Shown here: piece by piece, positions 52,707-60,386 of the stretch | Layout: each line of letters opens with the position of its first letter | Position numbering within the stretch: the stretch's first letter is position 1 | NCBI RefSeq assembly: GCF_029868385.1 | Contig: NZ_JARWNX010000064.1 | Span: forward strand, 410,012 to 474,011 | DNA length: 64,000 nucleotides | Reading direction: 5' to 3' | From: Nocardia cyriacigeorgica | GTDB lineage: Bacteria > Actinomycetota > Actinomycetes > Mycobacteriales > Mycobacteriaceae | Program-made: the position numbers and the translations under genes | Notes under the pieces: model-generated | Database searches by the model: none | Told to the model about the DNA's origin: nothing | Seen by the model: only the letters and a program-made list of their open reading frames with translations

Positions 52707-53185
52707 CCGCGAGGGGTGCACAGCCGGGTGGTCGAGGCGGACTCGAAGCCGATCGGCTGCCTTATCCTGAACCCGTTGTTGGACAGGGTGTTCCACCAGC
52801 CGATCACCTCGCTTCGAGGGGCACGACAGAGGCGGTGTCAACCGCCGCCGTTCAAGCACTCGCCGACCAGCAGGCAGCTCTGGTGCGCGCCTTGGTCGCG
52901 GGAGCCGCCACCCCTCCAGGTTTCGACGACGAAGCCCTCCGCGCCGCCGAGACCGCCCTTCTTCGCAAACGCGCAGGCATCCTGGCCCGCCATAATCCGA
53001 TGCTCGCCCATTCGGCCGGTCCCGATTTCGAGCAGAGGTTCGTCGCGTGGGCGCGTGGACGGCCGAAAACCTCCACACACTCCGATATCACCGGGTTCGC
53101 CGAGTACGTGGGATTCCCGCTGCCCGACCGGAAAGGTGGTATCGGAGCGCGGATTCGAACCTTCTTGCGCTCGAAACGTCGGTGA
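52703..53185 (+). CDS. putative partner protein of the DUF692 enzyme
   Basis: Encodes 160 residues from GTG 52703, which overlaps the DUF692 stop. The first ~45 residues are Gly/Pro-rich and may not be translated. The core is helical: VQALADQQAALVRALVAGA, LRAAETALLRKRAGILARHNP, FEQRFVAWARGRP, DITGFAEYVGFPLP. A basic end follows (RIRTFLRSKRR). It resembles the SCO6045-type C-terminal domain found next to DUF692 genes. MNIO enzymes often need a small partner that presents the peptide, so that role is likely but unproven. Confidence 0.75.
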   Translation: MTARGAQPGGRGGLEADRLPYPEPVVGQGVPPADHLASRGTTEAVSTAAVQALADQQAALVRALVAGAATPPGFDDEALRAAETALLRKRAGILARHNPMLAHSAGPDFEQRFVAWARGRPKTSTHSDITGFAEYVGFPLPDRKGGIGARIRTFLRSKRR

Positions 53186-53199
53186 ACTGCCCGATCGAG

Positions 53200-53222
53200 C
53201 GTCTCCGCGAGGCGAGGAGACG
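53200..53222. terminator. hairpin between convergent genes
   Basis: CGTCTCC pairs with GGAGACG around a nine-base loop, between the stop of the DUF692 partner gene and the stop of the NmrA-type gene. The stem is short, so confidence is moderate. Confidence 0.5.
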
Positions 53223-53223
53223 A

Positions 53224-54057
53224 TCAGCGGAACGCCTCGATATTCTCCGCGACCCACTGATGGAACGGCCTGGCGGGAGAGCCGGTGATCCGTTCGACGG
53301 TATCGCGCACCGCGAGCAGTTCGGCATTGACGTCACCCCCGGTCAGATCGAGCACCGCATCCGCCGCATCCTCCCCGAACACCGCCACCATCCCGGCCCG
53401 AGCCTGCTCCCGGCTGATCTCGGTAACGGGCACGTCCCGGCCGAGCGCCGCGCCGATGGCCGCGACCTGCTGCCGCGCCGTCACCAACTCCGGCCCGGTC
53501 AACGCATACCGCTGCCCCTGATGCCCGGGTTCGGTGAGCGCCACCCGAGCCACCGAGGCGATATCGGCGGGGTGGATCGTGGGCAGCCCGATATCGGCGT
53601 ACGGAATCTCCACCGATCGGTGTTCCTGAATCGCCTGCGCCCACATCAGCGTGTTCGAGGCGAACTGCGTCGGCCGCAGCATCGTCCAGCCCATCCCGCT
53701 GTCTTCGAGCAGCCGCTCCACCGCACGGTTTTCGGCAGCAGGACCCAGATGAGGGTGCGTCGACACGGTGATCGACGACACCAGCACCACGTGCTCGACA
53801 CCCGCCTGCCGAGCGGCATCGATGATGTCGGCATCAGACCCCATGCGCGGCAACAGGAACATCGAACGCACGCCGTCCAGGGCGGGCTTCAGCGAAGTGA
53901 GATCGGTGAAGTCGCCTTCGAATACCTGTACGCCTTCGGGGAATTCGGCCCGAGAAGCGTCGCGCGTCAGCGCTCCTACCTGGGCGATGCCCTGCGTGTG
54001 CAATTCCTTCAGCAGAGCGGTTCCGACGTTTCCGGTGGCTCCCGTTACGAGAATCAT
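53224..54057 (-). CDS. NmrA-family NAD(P)-binding protein
   Basis: Encodes 277 residues from ATG 54057, the start that places the Rossmann motif MILVTGATGNVG at the N-terminus. Further atypical-SDR features are GDFTDLTSLKPAL, VEHVVLVSSI, WTMLRPTQFASN and the domain end HQWVAENIEAF. Relatives include NAD(P)H:quinone reductase QOR2 types and NmrA redox sensors. It is single-gene and converges on the DUF692 operon. Confidence 0.9.
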   Translation of the reverse strand: MILVTGATGNVGTALLKELHTQGIAQVGALTRDASRAEFPEGVQVFEGDFTDLTSLKPALDGVRSMFLLPRMGSDADIIDAARQAGVEHVVLVSSITVSTHPHLGPAAENRAVERLLEDSGMGWTMLRPTQFASNTLMWAQAIQEHRSVEIPYADIGLPTIHPADIASVARVALTEPGHQGQRYALTGPELVTARQQVAAIGAALGRDVPVTEISREQARAGMVAVFGEDAADAVLDLTGGDVNAELLAVRDTVERITGSPARPFHQWVAENIEAFR

Positions 54058-54220
54058 GCGCGTGCTCCCATCCACAGTGATCAACTGCGAGCCACGCTAG
54101 AACCTCAACTAACGTCGAGGTCAAATAGGCAACGGCTACCTTGTCCGAACATCCATCCAACCCGGGGCCGTCCGCAGGCACGTACAGATCCCGCTCACCC
54201 CGGTAGCATTCTGACAATGC

Positions 54221-54246
54221 GCTGACGCTGGACGCCGAGCGTCAGC
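54221..54246. promoter_or_regulatory. 9-bp inverted repeat upstream of the EspC-like gene
   Basis: GCTGACGCT and AGCGTCAGC are perfect arms around eight bases, 24 bases before the start at 54270. A weaker outer pair, AGCATT/AATGCT, flanks it. It may be an operator or a leader hairpin of the secretion-substrate gene. Confidence 0.45.
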
Positions 54247-54269
54247 AATGCTCGATTGGGGGGACGACG

Positions 54270-54599
54270 ATGACTGATGCGCAGCCGGTGCGGGTGGAGC
54301 CGGAGGATTTGCGGGTTCACGCCGGGAACGTGGACGGTCTGCTCGAGCCGATGGGGCAGGCGTTGGAGGCGGCGAGGGCGGTGTCGGCGCCGTCGGATGC
54401 GTTCGGGAAGTTGTGTGCGTTTTTGCCGCCGTTGTTTGTGGATTCGGTGGAGACCGAGGGGATCACGGCGTTGGAGACGGCGTTGACGGCGTTGTCGGAG
54501 GATGCGGGCAAGCTGCGTTCGGCGGCGGATTCGTTCGCCGCGGCGGATGTGGCGAACGCGGCGGCGGTGACGGCGGCTGGTAGCGGGGTGTCGCGGTGA
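54270..54599 (+). CDS. EspC-like type VII secretion-associated protein
   Basis: Encodes 109 residues. It has the helical hairpin of ESX substrates of the EspC/DUF2580 type: VEPEDLRVHAGNVDGLLEPMGQALEAARA, then FGKLCAFLPPLFV and a second long helix (LETALTALSEDAGKLRSAADSFAAADVANA). Such proteins are co-secreted with, or guide, toxins through type VII systems. It is the first of three overlapping frames (GTGA junctions at 54596 and 54670) ending in a broken RHS toxin gene. Its G-rich third-codon style matches the front of that gene, not the RHS part. Confidence 0.82.
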   Translation: MTDAQPVRVEPEDLRVHAGNVDGLLEPMGQALEAARAVSAPSDAFGKLCAFLPPLFVDSVETEGITALETALTALSEDAGKLRSAADSFAAADVANAAAVTAAGSGVSR

Positions 54600-54673
54600 T
54601 CGGCGTGCCCGGCGTGGGTGAGGCGGTGTCGGCGGTCGTGCGGGGTGCGGCGGGTTCGGGGGTTGGGCGGTGA
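54596..54673 (+). CDS. 25-codon ORF bridging the EspC-like and RHS genes
   Basis: GTG at 54596 overlaps the stop of the EspC-like gene, and its own stop overlaps the next GTG at 54670. The product (MIGVPGVGEAVSAVVRG...) has no known domain. The two GTGA overlaps suggest it is, or was, translated. It may be the stump of a longer second gene of the toxin cassette. Confidence 0.4.
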   Translation: MIGVPGVGEAVSAVVRGAAGSGVGR

Positions 54674-55732
54674 CGGATACGGCGTCGAATCCGTTGATCG
54701 CTGTGCGTGAGGATTCGACCGAGTGGTATTCCGGTGTCACGTTGTTCGAGTCGGTTGATTCACCCCTCCTCCGCCGCGACGACTACACCTGGCGCCCCGA
54801 CGGCTACCTGACCTCCCACACCACCACCCACCCCAACGCCACCCCCGACCACCGCGAATACACCCTCGACCCCATCGGGCGAATCACCGCCATCACCCGA
54901 AACGGGTCTCTCGCCGAGCAATACACCTACGGCCGGCTCAGCAACATCACCTCCGGCGGAGTAGTCACCCCGGGCGCCACCAGACCGGGGCCAGCGGGCC
55001 AACCGACGGCACCAGCGCACCCATACCCGGATCAAGGATTCCCCACCCCTCCCGGCATCCCACCCAACCCCGCTGCACCCCGCCAACACTCACCCGCAAA
55101 CACCCGTCGCGAGTACCGCAACAACCTCCTGATCCGAGACGGCCGCCACCAGTACCACTACGACCCCGCCGGCCGCCTCATCCGCAAAACCACCACCCGC
55201 CTATCCCACAAGGCAGACGTATGGCACTACCGCTACAACGCGTTTGACCAGCTCACGGATGTTTACACGCCGGATCGGCAGTGGTGGCGGTACACCTACG
55301 ATGCCCTTCGGACGTCGGACAACCAAACAGCGCTTCGCCGATAATGGCCGCATCATCGATTGGGTTGGCTACATCTGGGATGGAACTCAACTCAGCGAGC
55401 AGCGCAGAGATAACACCAGCACGCGTTGGCAATACCTGGTCGAAACCCATATCCCGATCGCTCAAGCATCCGGTAGAGGAACCGCTGATACAGAGCTCTT
55501 TGCGGTCATAACCGACCTTGTTGGCACCCCTACCGAAATCATCAACCCTAGGACAGCGGCTACAGAAGGGGCAGCTAGTGCTGACCTATGGGGAAATGCA
55601 TCTTGGAATGGCCGTATCGGCACCCCATTACGCCTAGCTGGTCAATTGCATGACGACGAAACCGGACTACACTGCAACTTCCATCGTGTCTACGACCCAG
55701 GCGCCGGGCGCTTTACCACCGGCGACCCCTGA
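54670..55732 (+). pseudogene. collapsed RHS polymorphic toxin gene
   Basis: The frame starts MTDTASNPLIAVREDSTEWY, apparently the true N-terminus of a type VII-linked toxin, but at ~54765 it jumps directly into RHS/YD repeats (YTWRPDGYL, YTLDPIGRITAI, YHYDPAGRLIRK, WRYTYDAL). The large N-terminal part is therefore deleted. One extra base near 55308 shifts the frame, and the reading continues as RRTTKQRFADNG, EIINPRTA, LRLAGQLHDDETGLHCN and ends at YDPGAGRFTTGDP. That is the end of the RHS core, where a toxin domain should begin. The stop TGA is the first triplet of the adjoining IS3-type element, so the toxin end is cut off. Confidence 0.8.
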
Positions 55733-55763
55733 ACCGTCACGGGTAAGGGACCGGCTTCAGGTT

Positions 55764-55973
55764 TCAGGCCAGCGCCGGTCGGCGTGGCGATAGTTGAGCG
55801 TAGTAGTCGGCTTCGTACTCGGCCGGGGTGAGGTAGCCGAGCCGGGAATGCAGGCGCGCGTTGTTGTACCAGTCGCACCATTCCATCAGCGCGTACTCGA
55901 CCTCGGATATGGTCTTGAACGGGCCGTGTCGGCGTACGACCTCGGTCTTGAACAGGCGATGATCGATTCGGCG
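55764..55973 (-). pseudogene. 3' part of outer IS3 OrfB transposase
   Basis: Encodes FKTEVVRRHGPFKTISEVEYALMEW (no more than its ending is quoted in full here) and the closing NARLHSRLGYLTPAEYEADY, the C-terminal end of an IS3-type DDE integrase. The preceding residues LAESII are in a different frame: a G seems to be missing in ATCATCG(G)CCTG near 55950, so even without the inserted element this copy would be dead. Confidence 0.8.
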
Positions 55974-56058
55974 AGTGTGACCTGATCCCCGTGAATGCGA
56001 CCGGCCGGAATTAGAGTCCTGTTGGCCCTGATCAAGGCCAGGAGGGACGATAGGGACC

Positions 56059-56340
56059 ATGGCTGGACGCAAGCGGCATTCCGCGGAGGACATCGTGCGC
56101 AAGCTGCGGCGCGCCGATGAACTGGCCGCGGAGGGCTTGACCGGCGAGCAGATCGCCGCTGACCTGGGAGTCTCGGCGGCGACACTGTATGACTGGCGCC
56201 GCCAGTACGGCGGTATGGACACCGACGCCGCCCGCGAGCTCAGGGAGCTGCGGGAACAGAACGCCCGTTTGAAGCGGCTGCTGGCCGATGCGGAGCTGGA
56301 GAAAGACGCCCTGCGCGAGATTTCGAAGGGAAAATTCTAG
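56059..56340 (+). CDS. inner IS3 transposase OrfA
   Basis: Encodes 93 residues: a helix-turn-helix (RKRHSAEDIVRKLRRADEL, TGEQIAADLGVSAATLYDWRRQYGG) and a leucine-zipper-like coil (LRELREQNARLKRLLADAEL) ending ALREISKGKF. OrfA binds the IS ends and dimerises. The frame ends in TAG right after a slippery sequence, from which OrfB is read in the -1 frame. Confidence 0.92.
   Translation: MAGRKRHSAEDIVRKLRRADELAAEGLTGEQIAADLGVSAATLYDWRRQYGGMDTDAARELRELREQNARLKRLLADAELEKDALREISKGKF
56328..56334 (+). promoter_or_regulatory. -1 ribosomal frameshift heptamer GGGAAAA
   Basis: G GGA AAA in the orfA frame fits X XXY YYZ. A -1 slip moves reading into the orfB frame, which is open from there, giving the OrfAB transposase normally made by IS3 elements. 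The orfA stop follows four bases later. Confidence 0.75.
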
Positions 56341-56341
56341 G

Positions 56342-57199
56342 CCCAGCGGCCAAGCGACGCGCGGTGGACATGCTCGGGGAGGTCATGGGCATGTCGGAGC
56401 GGTTCGCGTGCAAGGTTGTTGGGCTTGCTCGGTCAACATATCGCCGGTTGCCGGCCGCGGAAACACCGCCAGACCCCGATGCCGGGACGCGGGCCTGGCT
56501 GCGCAGCTATGCGGCCAAGAACCCGTGTCCCGGGTTCCGCCGGGCCTGGGCGGCGCTGCGGTTCGACGAAGGCCACCGGACGAACATCAAGAAAGTCCAC
56601 CGGCTCTGGCGGGAAGAAGGCTTGCAGGTGCGCATCCATCACCCACGTAAACGGGCTGGTGCCTCGTCGGTGCCGACGGTGGATGCGGATGCGCCGAAGG
56701 TGGTTGGGCGCTGGATTTCCAGTTCGATTTTACCGTCGACGGGCGGGTAGTGAAGATCGCTTCGATGATCGACGAGCACACCCGCGAATCACTGTTGCAC
56801 CTGGTCGAGCGCTCGATCACCGGCCAGCGCCTGGTCGCCGAGCTTGAGCGGGTCTTCACCGTCCACGGCGCACCGAAAGTGCTGCGCCTGGACAACGGGC
56901 CGGAAATGATTTCCGCAGCATTGCAATCGTTTTGCGAGGATCGGGTCGGGATCTCCTATATTCCGCCGGGCACCCCGTGGAACAACGGCTTCGTGGAATC
57001 GTTCAACCGGCGCCTGCGCGTGGAGTGCCTGAACCGCAACCACTGGACCAGCCTGCTCGAAGCCCGGGTGGTGATCGCGGACTTCAAGCACGAGCACAAC
57101 CACCGGCACCGGCATTCGGCGCTGAGCTACCGCACCCCGGCCGAGTACGCTGCGGCCTGCACCCACACCCACCACCCGGTGGGCTGCGACATCAACTGA
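56342..57199 (+). pseudogene. inner IS3 transposase OrfB, frameshifted
   Basis: The first frame encodes the OrfB front (MLGEVMGMSERFACKVVGLARS, CPGFRRAWAALRFDEG). At ~56704 GGTTGGGCG should read GGTTTGGGCG: restoring one T gives VVWALDFQFDFTVDG, the first catalytic Asp block. Without it the frame ends at 56750. The second frame continues MKIASMIDEHTRESLL, LRLDNGPEMISAAL (second Asp), NNGFVESFNRRLRVECLN (catalytic Glu) and HRHSALSYRTPAEYAA. One base loss therefore inactivates an otherwise complete transposase. Confidence 0.88.
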
Positions 57200-57261
57200 A
57201 CACCGATCACAACGATCCGACTCTGAAACCGGGTGGTCGCGTTATCCTGGACCGGTCAAGT

Positions 57262-57972
57262 GAATTGTCGTAGGCATCCCCGACCGACCCGATCGACGGC
57301 GAAATGCCTTGCAGTGCAAGGGAGTCAGTGAAGTTCACTGAAACATATTGCGACCCCGCATCGGAATGATGAATCAGTCCGGGCTCGACGGGATGCCCGT
57401 AATGGTCACGCCGCCACACGGCCATGTTGACTGCCTTGGACACCAACGGTGCCGTTTTCGACGCCGAGATGTTCCAGCCGACGATCGCGCGGGAGTAGGC
57501 GTCGAACACGAACGCCGCATACGCCCACCCCGTCCAGGTCGAAACATAGGTGAAATCGGCCACCCACACTTGGTTCGGCGCGGTCGCGGTGAAGTCGCGG
57601 TTGAGCCGGTCACCGGCGCGGATACCGTCTTTGGCCGGGATCGTGGTCCGATGTTGCCGGCCTCTGACGGCGCCGTTGAGCCTGAGCTCGCGCATGATCC
57701 GGTCCACGGTGCAGAACGCCACGTCATGGCCCTGACGACGCAACCAGCGTGTCATCTTCCGGCGCCCGTAGAGCTGCTCGGGTGCACCGTCGAGCCCACG
57801 CAAGGTGTTCTCGACATAGGCGTCGGCGACATCACGTGCCGAGGCCGGTCGGCGGCGGGCCTTGCGGTAGGTCCTGGGCGCGATCTGCACCCCGTGCACA
57901 GACAGCGCGCGGCAGATCGACTCGACGCCGAAGACCTGGCGGTATTCGTCGATGAATCCGACGATCAGCGGA
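57262..57972 (-). pseudogene. 5' part of outer IS3 OrfB transposase
   Basis: Encodes the N-terminal and central OrfB: IVGFIDEYRQVFGVESICRAL, YGRRKMTRWLRRQGHDV, PNQVWVADFTYVSTWTGWAYAAFVFD (first Asp), HHSDAGSQYVSVNFTDSL (second Asp) and GSVGDAYDNS, where the inner element interrupts it just before the catalytic Glu region. It is non-functional as it stands. Confidence 0.85.
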
Positions 57973-58190
57973 GTCGCGGGTCGAGTCCCCGCGCGAAAAA
58001 AGCTGATGCGTGCTTGAGGATCTCGTTGGTTTGCTTGAGGTCCCGGTTCTCTTTGCGCAACCTCGCCAGCTCGTCACGCTCGGCGTTCGACAGGCCCGGC
58101 GAGGCCGACACGGTCTCCGACGGCGACTGCTCGAGGGCCTTCTTGATCCACAACCGCAGACAGTATTCACCGATGCTCAGCAGTCACTAG
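57965..58190 (-). pseudogene. outer IS3 OrfA, N-terminally truncated
   Basis: The readable part is the coiled-coil end of an IS3 OrfA: SNAERDELARLRKENRDLKQ, then TNEILKHASAFFARGL. The upstream helix-turn-helix region is missing or out of frame near 58150-58190, so only the last ~60 residues remain. The 153 bases from 58191 to the hydrolase gene show no feature. Confidence 0.7.
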
Positions 58191-58343
58191 AAATCGTGCC
58201 CTGACCAGCATTCTATCGGCGAAATACGACAGCACCCCGGCGCGCCTGAACACGGGCCAGCACCCGAAGGCACAACCCCCCCCATGACCACACCAACACC
58301 CTCATGGCCAAGCCAGCCACCTCTCTTCGGGTCTCGCCGTGCC

Positions 58344-59162
58344 TCAGGACTTGATGAAGTCCATGATATCGGCGTTGAGCTGTTCGGCATGGCTGATGAA
58401 GATGCCGTGGCCGGTGGCCGGGTATTCCTTGTAGATGTTGTCCGGGACGAGATCCCTGGTCTTGCGGCCGCAGATTTCAATGGGCGCGGAGGCATCGGCG
58501 TCACCATGAATGATCAGGGTGGGCACCGCGATATCGCGGAGCTCGGACCGGAAATCGGTGGTGAAGACGGACTCCAGAAGCTCGTCGGAGGCCAGCAGTG
58601 AACAGTCCATGCACTGCTGCTGCATCCATGCGATGCGGGCGGAGGAGACTTGATTGCCCAGATGAGTGGCGAAAAATGCCTGCGCGTTCTGTTCCATCCA
58701 CAGCGGCCGGTCGGCGGCCCGGACCGCATTCACCATGTCGACCACGTCCTTCGGAACGCCGTCCGGGTTGTCGGCCGCCTGAGCCGGGAACGGCAGTGTG
58801 GACGAGATCAAAGCGATCCGTTCGATCCGTTCGCTACCGTGCCGGGTCAAGTATCGGACGAGTTCGCCGCCACCCATCGAGTGTGCGACCACGACGACGT
58901 CCCGCAGATCCAGATGCTCCAGGAACGCAGCGAGATCGTCTGACAGCGTGTCGAAGTCGTATCCGTGCCCGGCCCAATCCGACTTCCCATGCCCACGCCG
59001 GTCATAGGACAGACACCGCAAACCCTGCCGAGACAGCGGCAGCATCTGCAGTTCCCATGAACTGCCGCTCAACCATGCACCAGCCATGAAAACCGCCGGC
59101 CGGCCGCTGCCCCAATCCTGGTAGTGCAGGCGAGTGCCGTCATGCGAGTCGAAGTAAGGCAT
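58344..59162 (-). CDS. alpha/beta hydrolase
   Basis: Encodes 272 residues from ATG 59162 (GGGAG upstream). The fold features are HYQDWGSGRPAVFMAGAWLSG (oxyanion region), LSYDRRGHGKSD, the nucleophile elbow AHSMGGGE, LIIHGDADASAPIE (acid) and ATGHGIFISH (catalytic His). It resembles non-heme chloroperoxidase-like or esterase members of the family. It is soluble and cytoplasmic with unknown substrate. The intergenic region in front carries two operator-like inverted repeats, so it is probably inducible. Confidence 0.9.
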   Translation of the reverse strand: MPYFDSHDGTRLHYQDWGSGRPAVFMAGAWLSGSSWELQMLPLSRQGLRCLSYDRRGHGKSDWAGHGYDFDTLSDDLAAFLEHLDLRDVVVVAHSMGGGELVRYLTRHGSERIERIALISSTLPFPAQAADNPDGVPKDVVDMVNAVRAADRPLWMEQNAQAFFATHLGNQVSSARIAWMQQQCMDCSLLASDELLESVFTTDFRSELRDIAVPTLIIHGDADASAPIEICGRKTRDLVPDNIYKEYPATGHGIFISHAEQLNADIMDFIKS

Positions 59163-59239
59163 TAGAATCTCCCGTTCATCGTGTGCTCCTTCATTGTTGA
59201 CGCACAAGATCATCGAGTCGATTACTTCGCAGGTAATGT

Positions 59240-59257
59240 TTCTCACTTTCGTGAGAA
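59240..59257. promoter_or_regulatory. inverted repeat 1 upstream of the hydrolase
   Basis: TTCTCAC and GTGAGAA flank TTTC. The dyad lies ~80 bases before the hydrolase start, and its centre is 22 bases (two helical turns) from that of the next dyad. Both share a TCTCA/TGAGA half-site, as expected for a TetR-like regulator; none is encoded beside it. Confidence 0.55.
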
Positions 59258-59261
59258 TTGT

Positions 59262-59513
59262 ATGAGACCGTGGTCTCACTCAGCCGACAGCGACCTGGTC
59301 GTCGCGCATTCCTTCCATACCTTCGTCGGCGCAGACGGCTACACACTCACCGACCTACGCGACCTGAACCGGTTCGCCGCCCTGCTGGGCGGCCTCGAGA
59401 TCCCTGCCCACGACCTCCACGCCGCCTTTCTGACACGCCCAGCGACCGGACACGCCGACCGGGGTGACGTCGAAATTCACGGATACAACCCGCCCCGGAT
59501 CGGCCCCGAGTGA
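59262..59513 (+). CDS. questionable 83-residue ORF, possibly truncated
   Basis: ATG 59262 sits inside the second inverted repeat and has no good ribosome site. The translation (HSFHTFVGADGYTLTDLRD, LNRFAALLGGLEIPAHDL) looks somewhat protein-like but matches nothing I know. Its last ~17 codons lie over the direct repeat at the edge of the Tn7-like element, so it may be the stub of a gene cut by that insertion, or not a gene. Confidence 0.25.
   Translation: MRPWSHSADSDLVVAHSFHTFVGADGYTLTDLRDLNRFAALLGGLEIPAHDLHAAFLTRPATGHADRGDVEIHGYNPPRIGPE
59263..59278. promoter_or_regulatory. inverted repeat 2 upstream of the hydrolase
   Basis: TGAGACC and GGTCTCA are perfect arms around GT. The half-site resembles that of the repeat at 59240-59257, two helical turns away, so a pair of dimers could bind on one face of the DNA. 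Confidence 0.5.
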
Positions 59514-59548
59514 CGTCGAAATTGTCCGTTGCCAGTGAAGATGGACTA

Positions 59549-59568
59549 TTGCCACTGAAACTGAGCCA
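59549..59568 (+). repeat. left-end 20-bp repeat of the Tn7-like element
   Basis: TTGCCACTGAAACTGAGCCA, with one mismatch to the right-end copy at 63612-63631. A degenerate half-copy (TTGCCAGTGAAG) starts at 59529. Repeated sites of this size at transposon ends usually bind TnsB. Confidence 0.7.
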
Positions 59569-59745
59569 ACCGGCCATGTCTGCCACTACTGTTGGGCCGT
59601 CTTGGCGGGGCTCGACATCGGTTGGTGGGAGCTGGATTTAGGTTTCGTGACGGCGTGGTCGGGGTCCGAGCTCGGCGATGTGGGTGCGTTCGTCATCGAG
59701 TACAGCCCACGCTCGGGGTGAGGTCCCGAGGGCAGTGTTGGCGGA

Positions 59746-60386
59746 GTGCTGGAACACATCGTTCGAGCGGTGCAGCCCGTCCGGCAGTTCGCCTCCTATC
59801 GTGGTCAGACCAACTTTCCGGGTGGTGGTGGATGGCCACGACAGGTGACCATGTCGGCCATGAGTCCTGGCTCGAGCGGGATCACCTGATCGTCCTGGAC
59901 GCCGATCCGGACGTGATCAGGGTTGCGGCCCAGCCGTTCTGGATCCACTGGCGAGATGACGACGGCCAGTCACGGCGGCATGCACCCGACTTGTTCGCCC
60001 GCACTCGCAACGGTAGTGCGGTGGTCATCGATGTCCGCGCCGACGACCGGATCGAGACCAGTGATGCCGAAGCCTTCGATGCGACCGGCCGGGCTTGCGC
60101 CGCCGTCGGATGGTCCTACCGCCGGGCCGGAGCCCTAGATGCGGTGCTGACGTCGAATCTGCGCTGGTTGTCGGGCTACCGGCACCCCCGGTGCTTACGG
60201 TCGGGGCTGGCGACCGAATTGCTCGCAGTGTTCGCCGAGCCGACAGAGTTGCTGGCGGGAGCGAGCATGGTCGGCGATCCGATAATGGTGCTGCCGACGT
60301 TGTTCCATCTGCTGTGGTCACATCAACTGTCGACCGATCTGTCCTCGGCGGTGCTCGGGCCGTCGACGCTGGTGGGTCCACGGTGA
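59746..60386 (+). pseudogene. tnsA: TnsA-like endonuclease, frameshifted
   Basis: The N-terminal frame starts at GTG 59746 and reads VRAVQPVRQFASYRGQTNFPG. A missing base at ~59820 (TTTCCGGG-TGGTGG) moves the continuation GWWWMATTGDHVGHESWLERDHL to another frame, which then stays open to 60386. The core has GHESWLERDHLIVLD, the catalytic HAPDLFARTRNG (Asp) and VIDVRADDR (the Lys position appears changed to Arg). TnsA cuts the 5' ends of the transposon. Its stop overlaps tnsB as GTGA. Confidence 0.8.

Larger units (their letters stand above)
55978..57258 (+). mobile_element. complete 1281-bp IS3-family element (inner) with AGTG target duplication
   Basis: The ends are imperfect inverted repeats: both begin TGACC and share AA(T/C)GCGACC..CCGG..and AGAGTC about 20-40 bases in. 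The four bases AGTG occur immediately outside both ends (55974-55977 and 57259-57262), a target duplication of the size usual for IS3 elements. Joining the flanks restores the outer transposase at GDAYDNS-LAESII. It contains orfA, a -1 slippery site and a frameshifted orfB. Confidence 0.88.
55730..58190 (-). mobile_element. IS3-family element (outer), interrupted by a second IS
   Basis: Reading leftward, this element has an OrfA remnant (57965-58190), the front of OrfB (57262-57972), a 1281-bp insertion, and the end of OrfB (55764-55973). Its left end TGAACCGTCACGGG abuts the RHS gene and supplies that gene's stop codon. I could not find a matching inverted repeat near 58190, and OrfA lacks its N-terminus, so the right end is probably truncated and its boundary is approximate. 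Confidence 0.75.

Noticed and set aside
53140..53175. GGATTCGAACC resembling the T-loop of a minus-strand tRNA
   Set aside because: The T-stem does not pair and no acceptor, anticodon or D-arm sequence is present; it lies in the end of a coding gene.
59465..59523. TGACGTCGAAATT direct repeat taken as a target duplication
   Set aside because: The two copies are 46 bases apart on the same side of the Tn7-like element; they more likely belong to its left-end binding sites, and no match exists beyond the right end.
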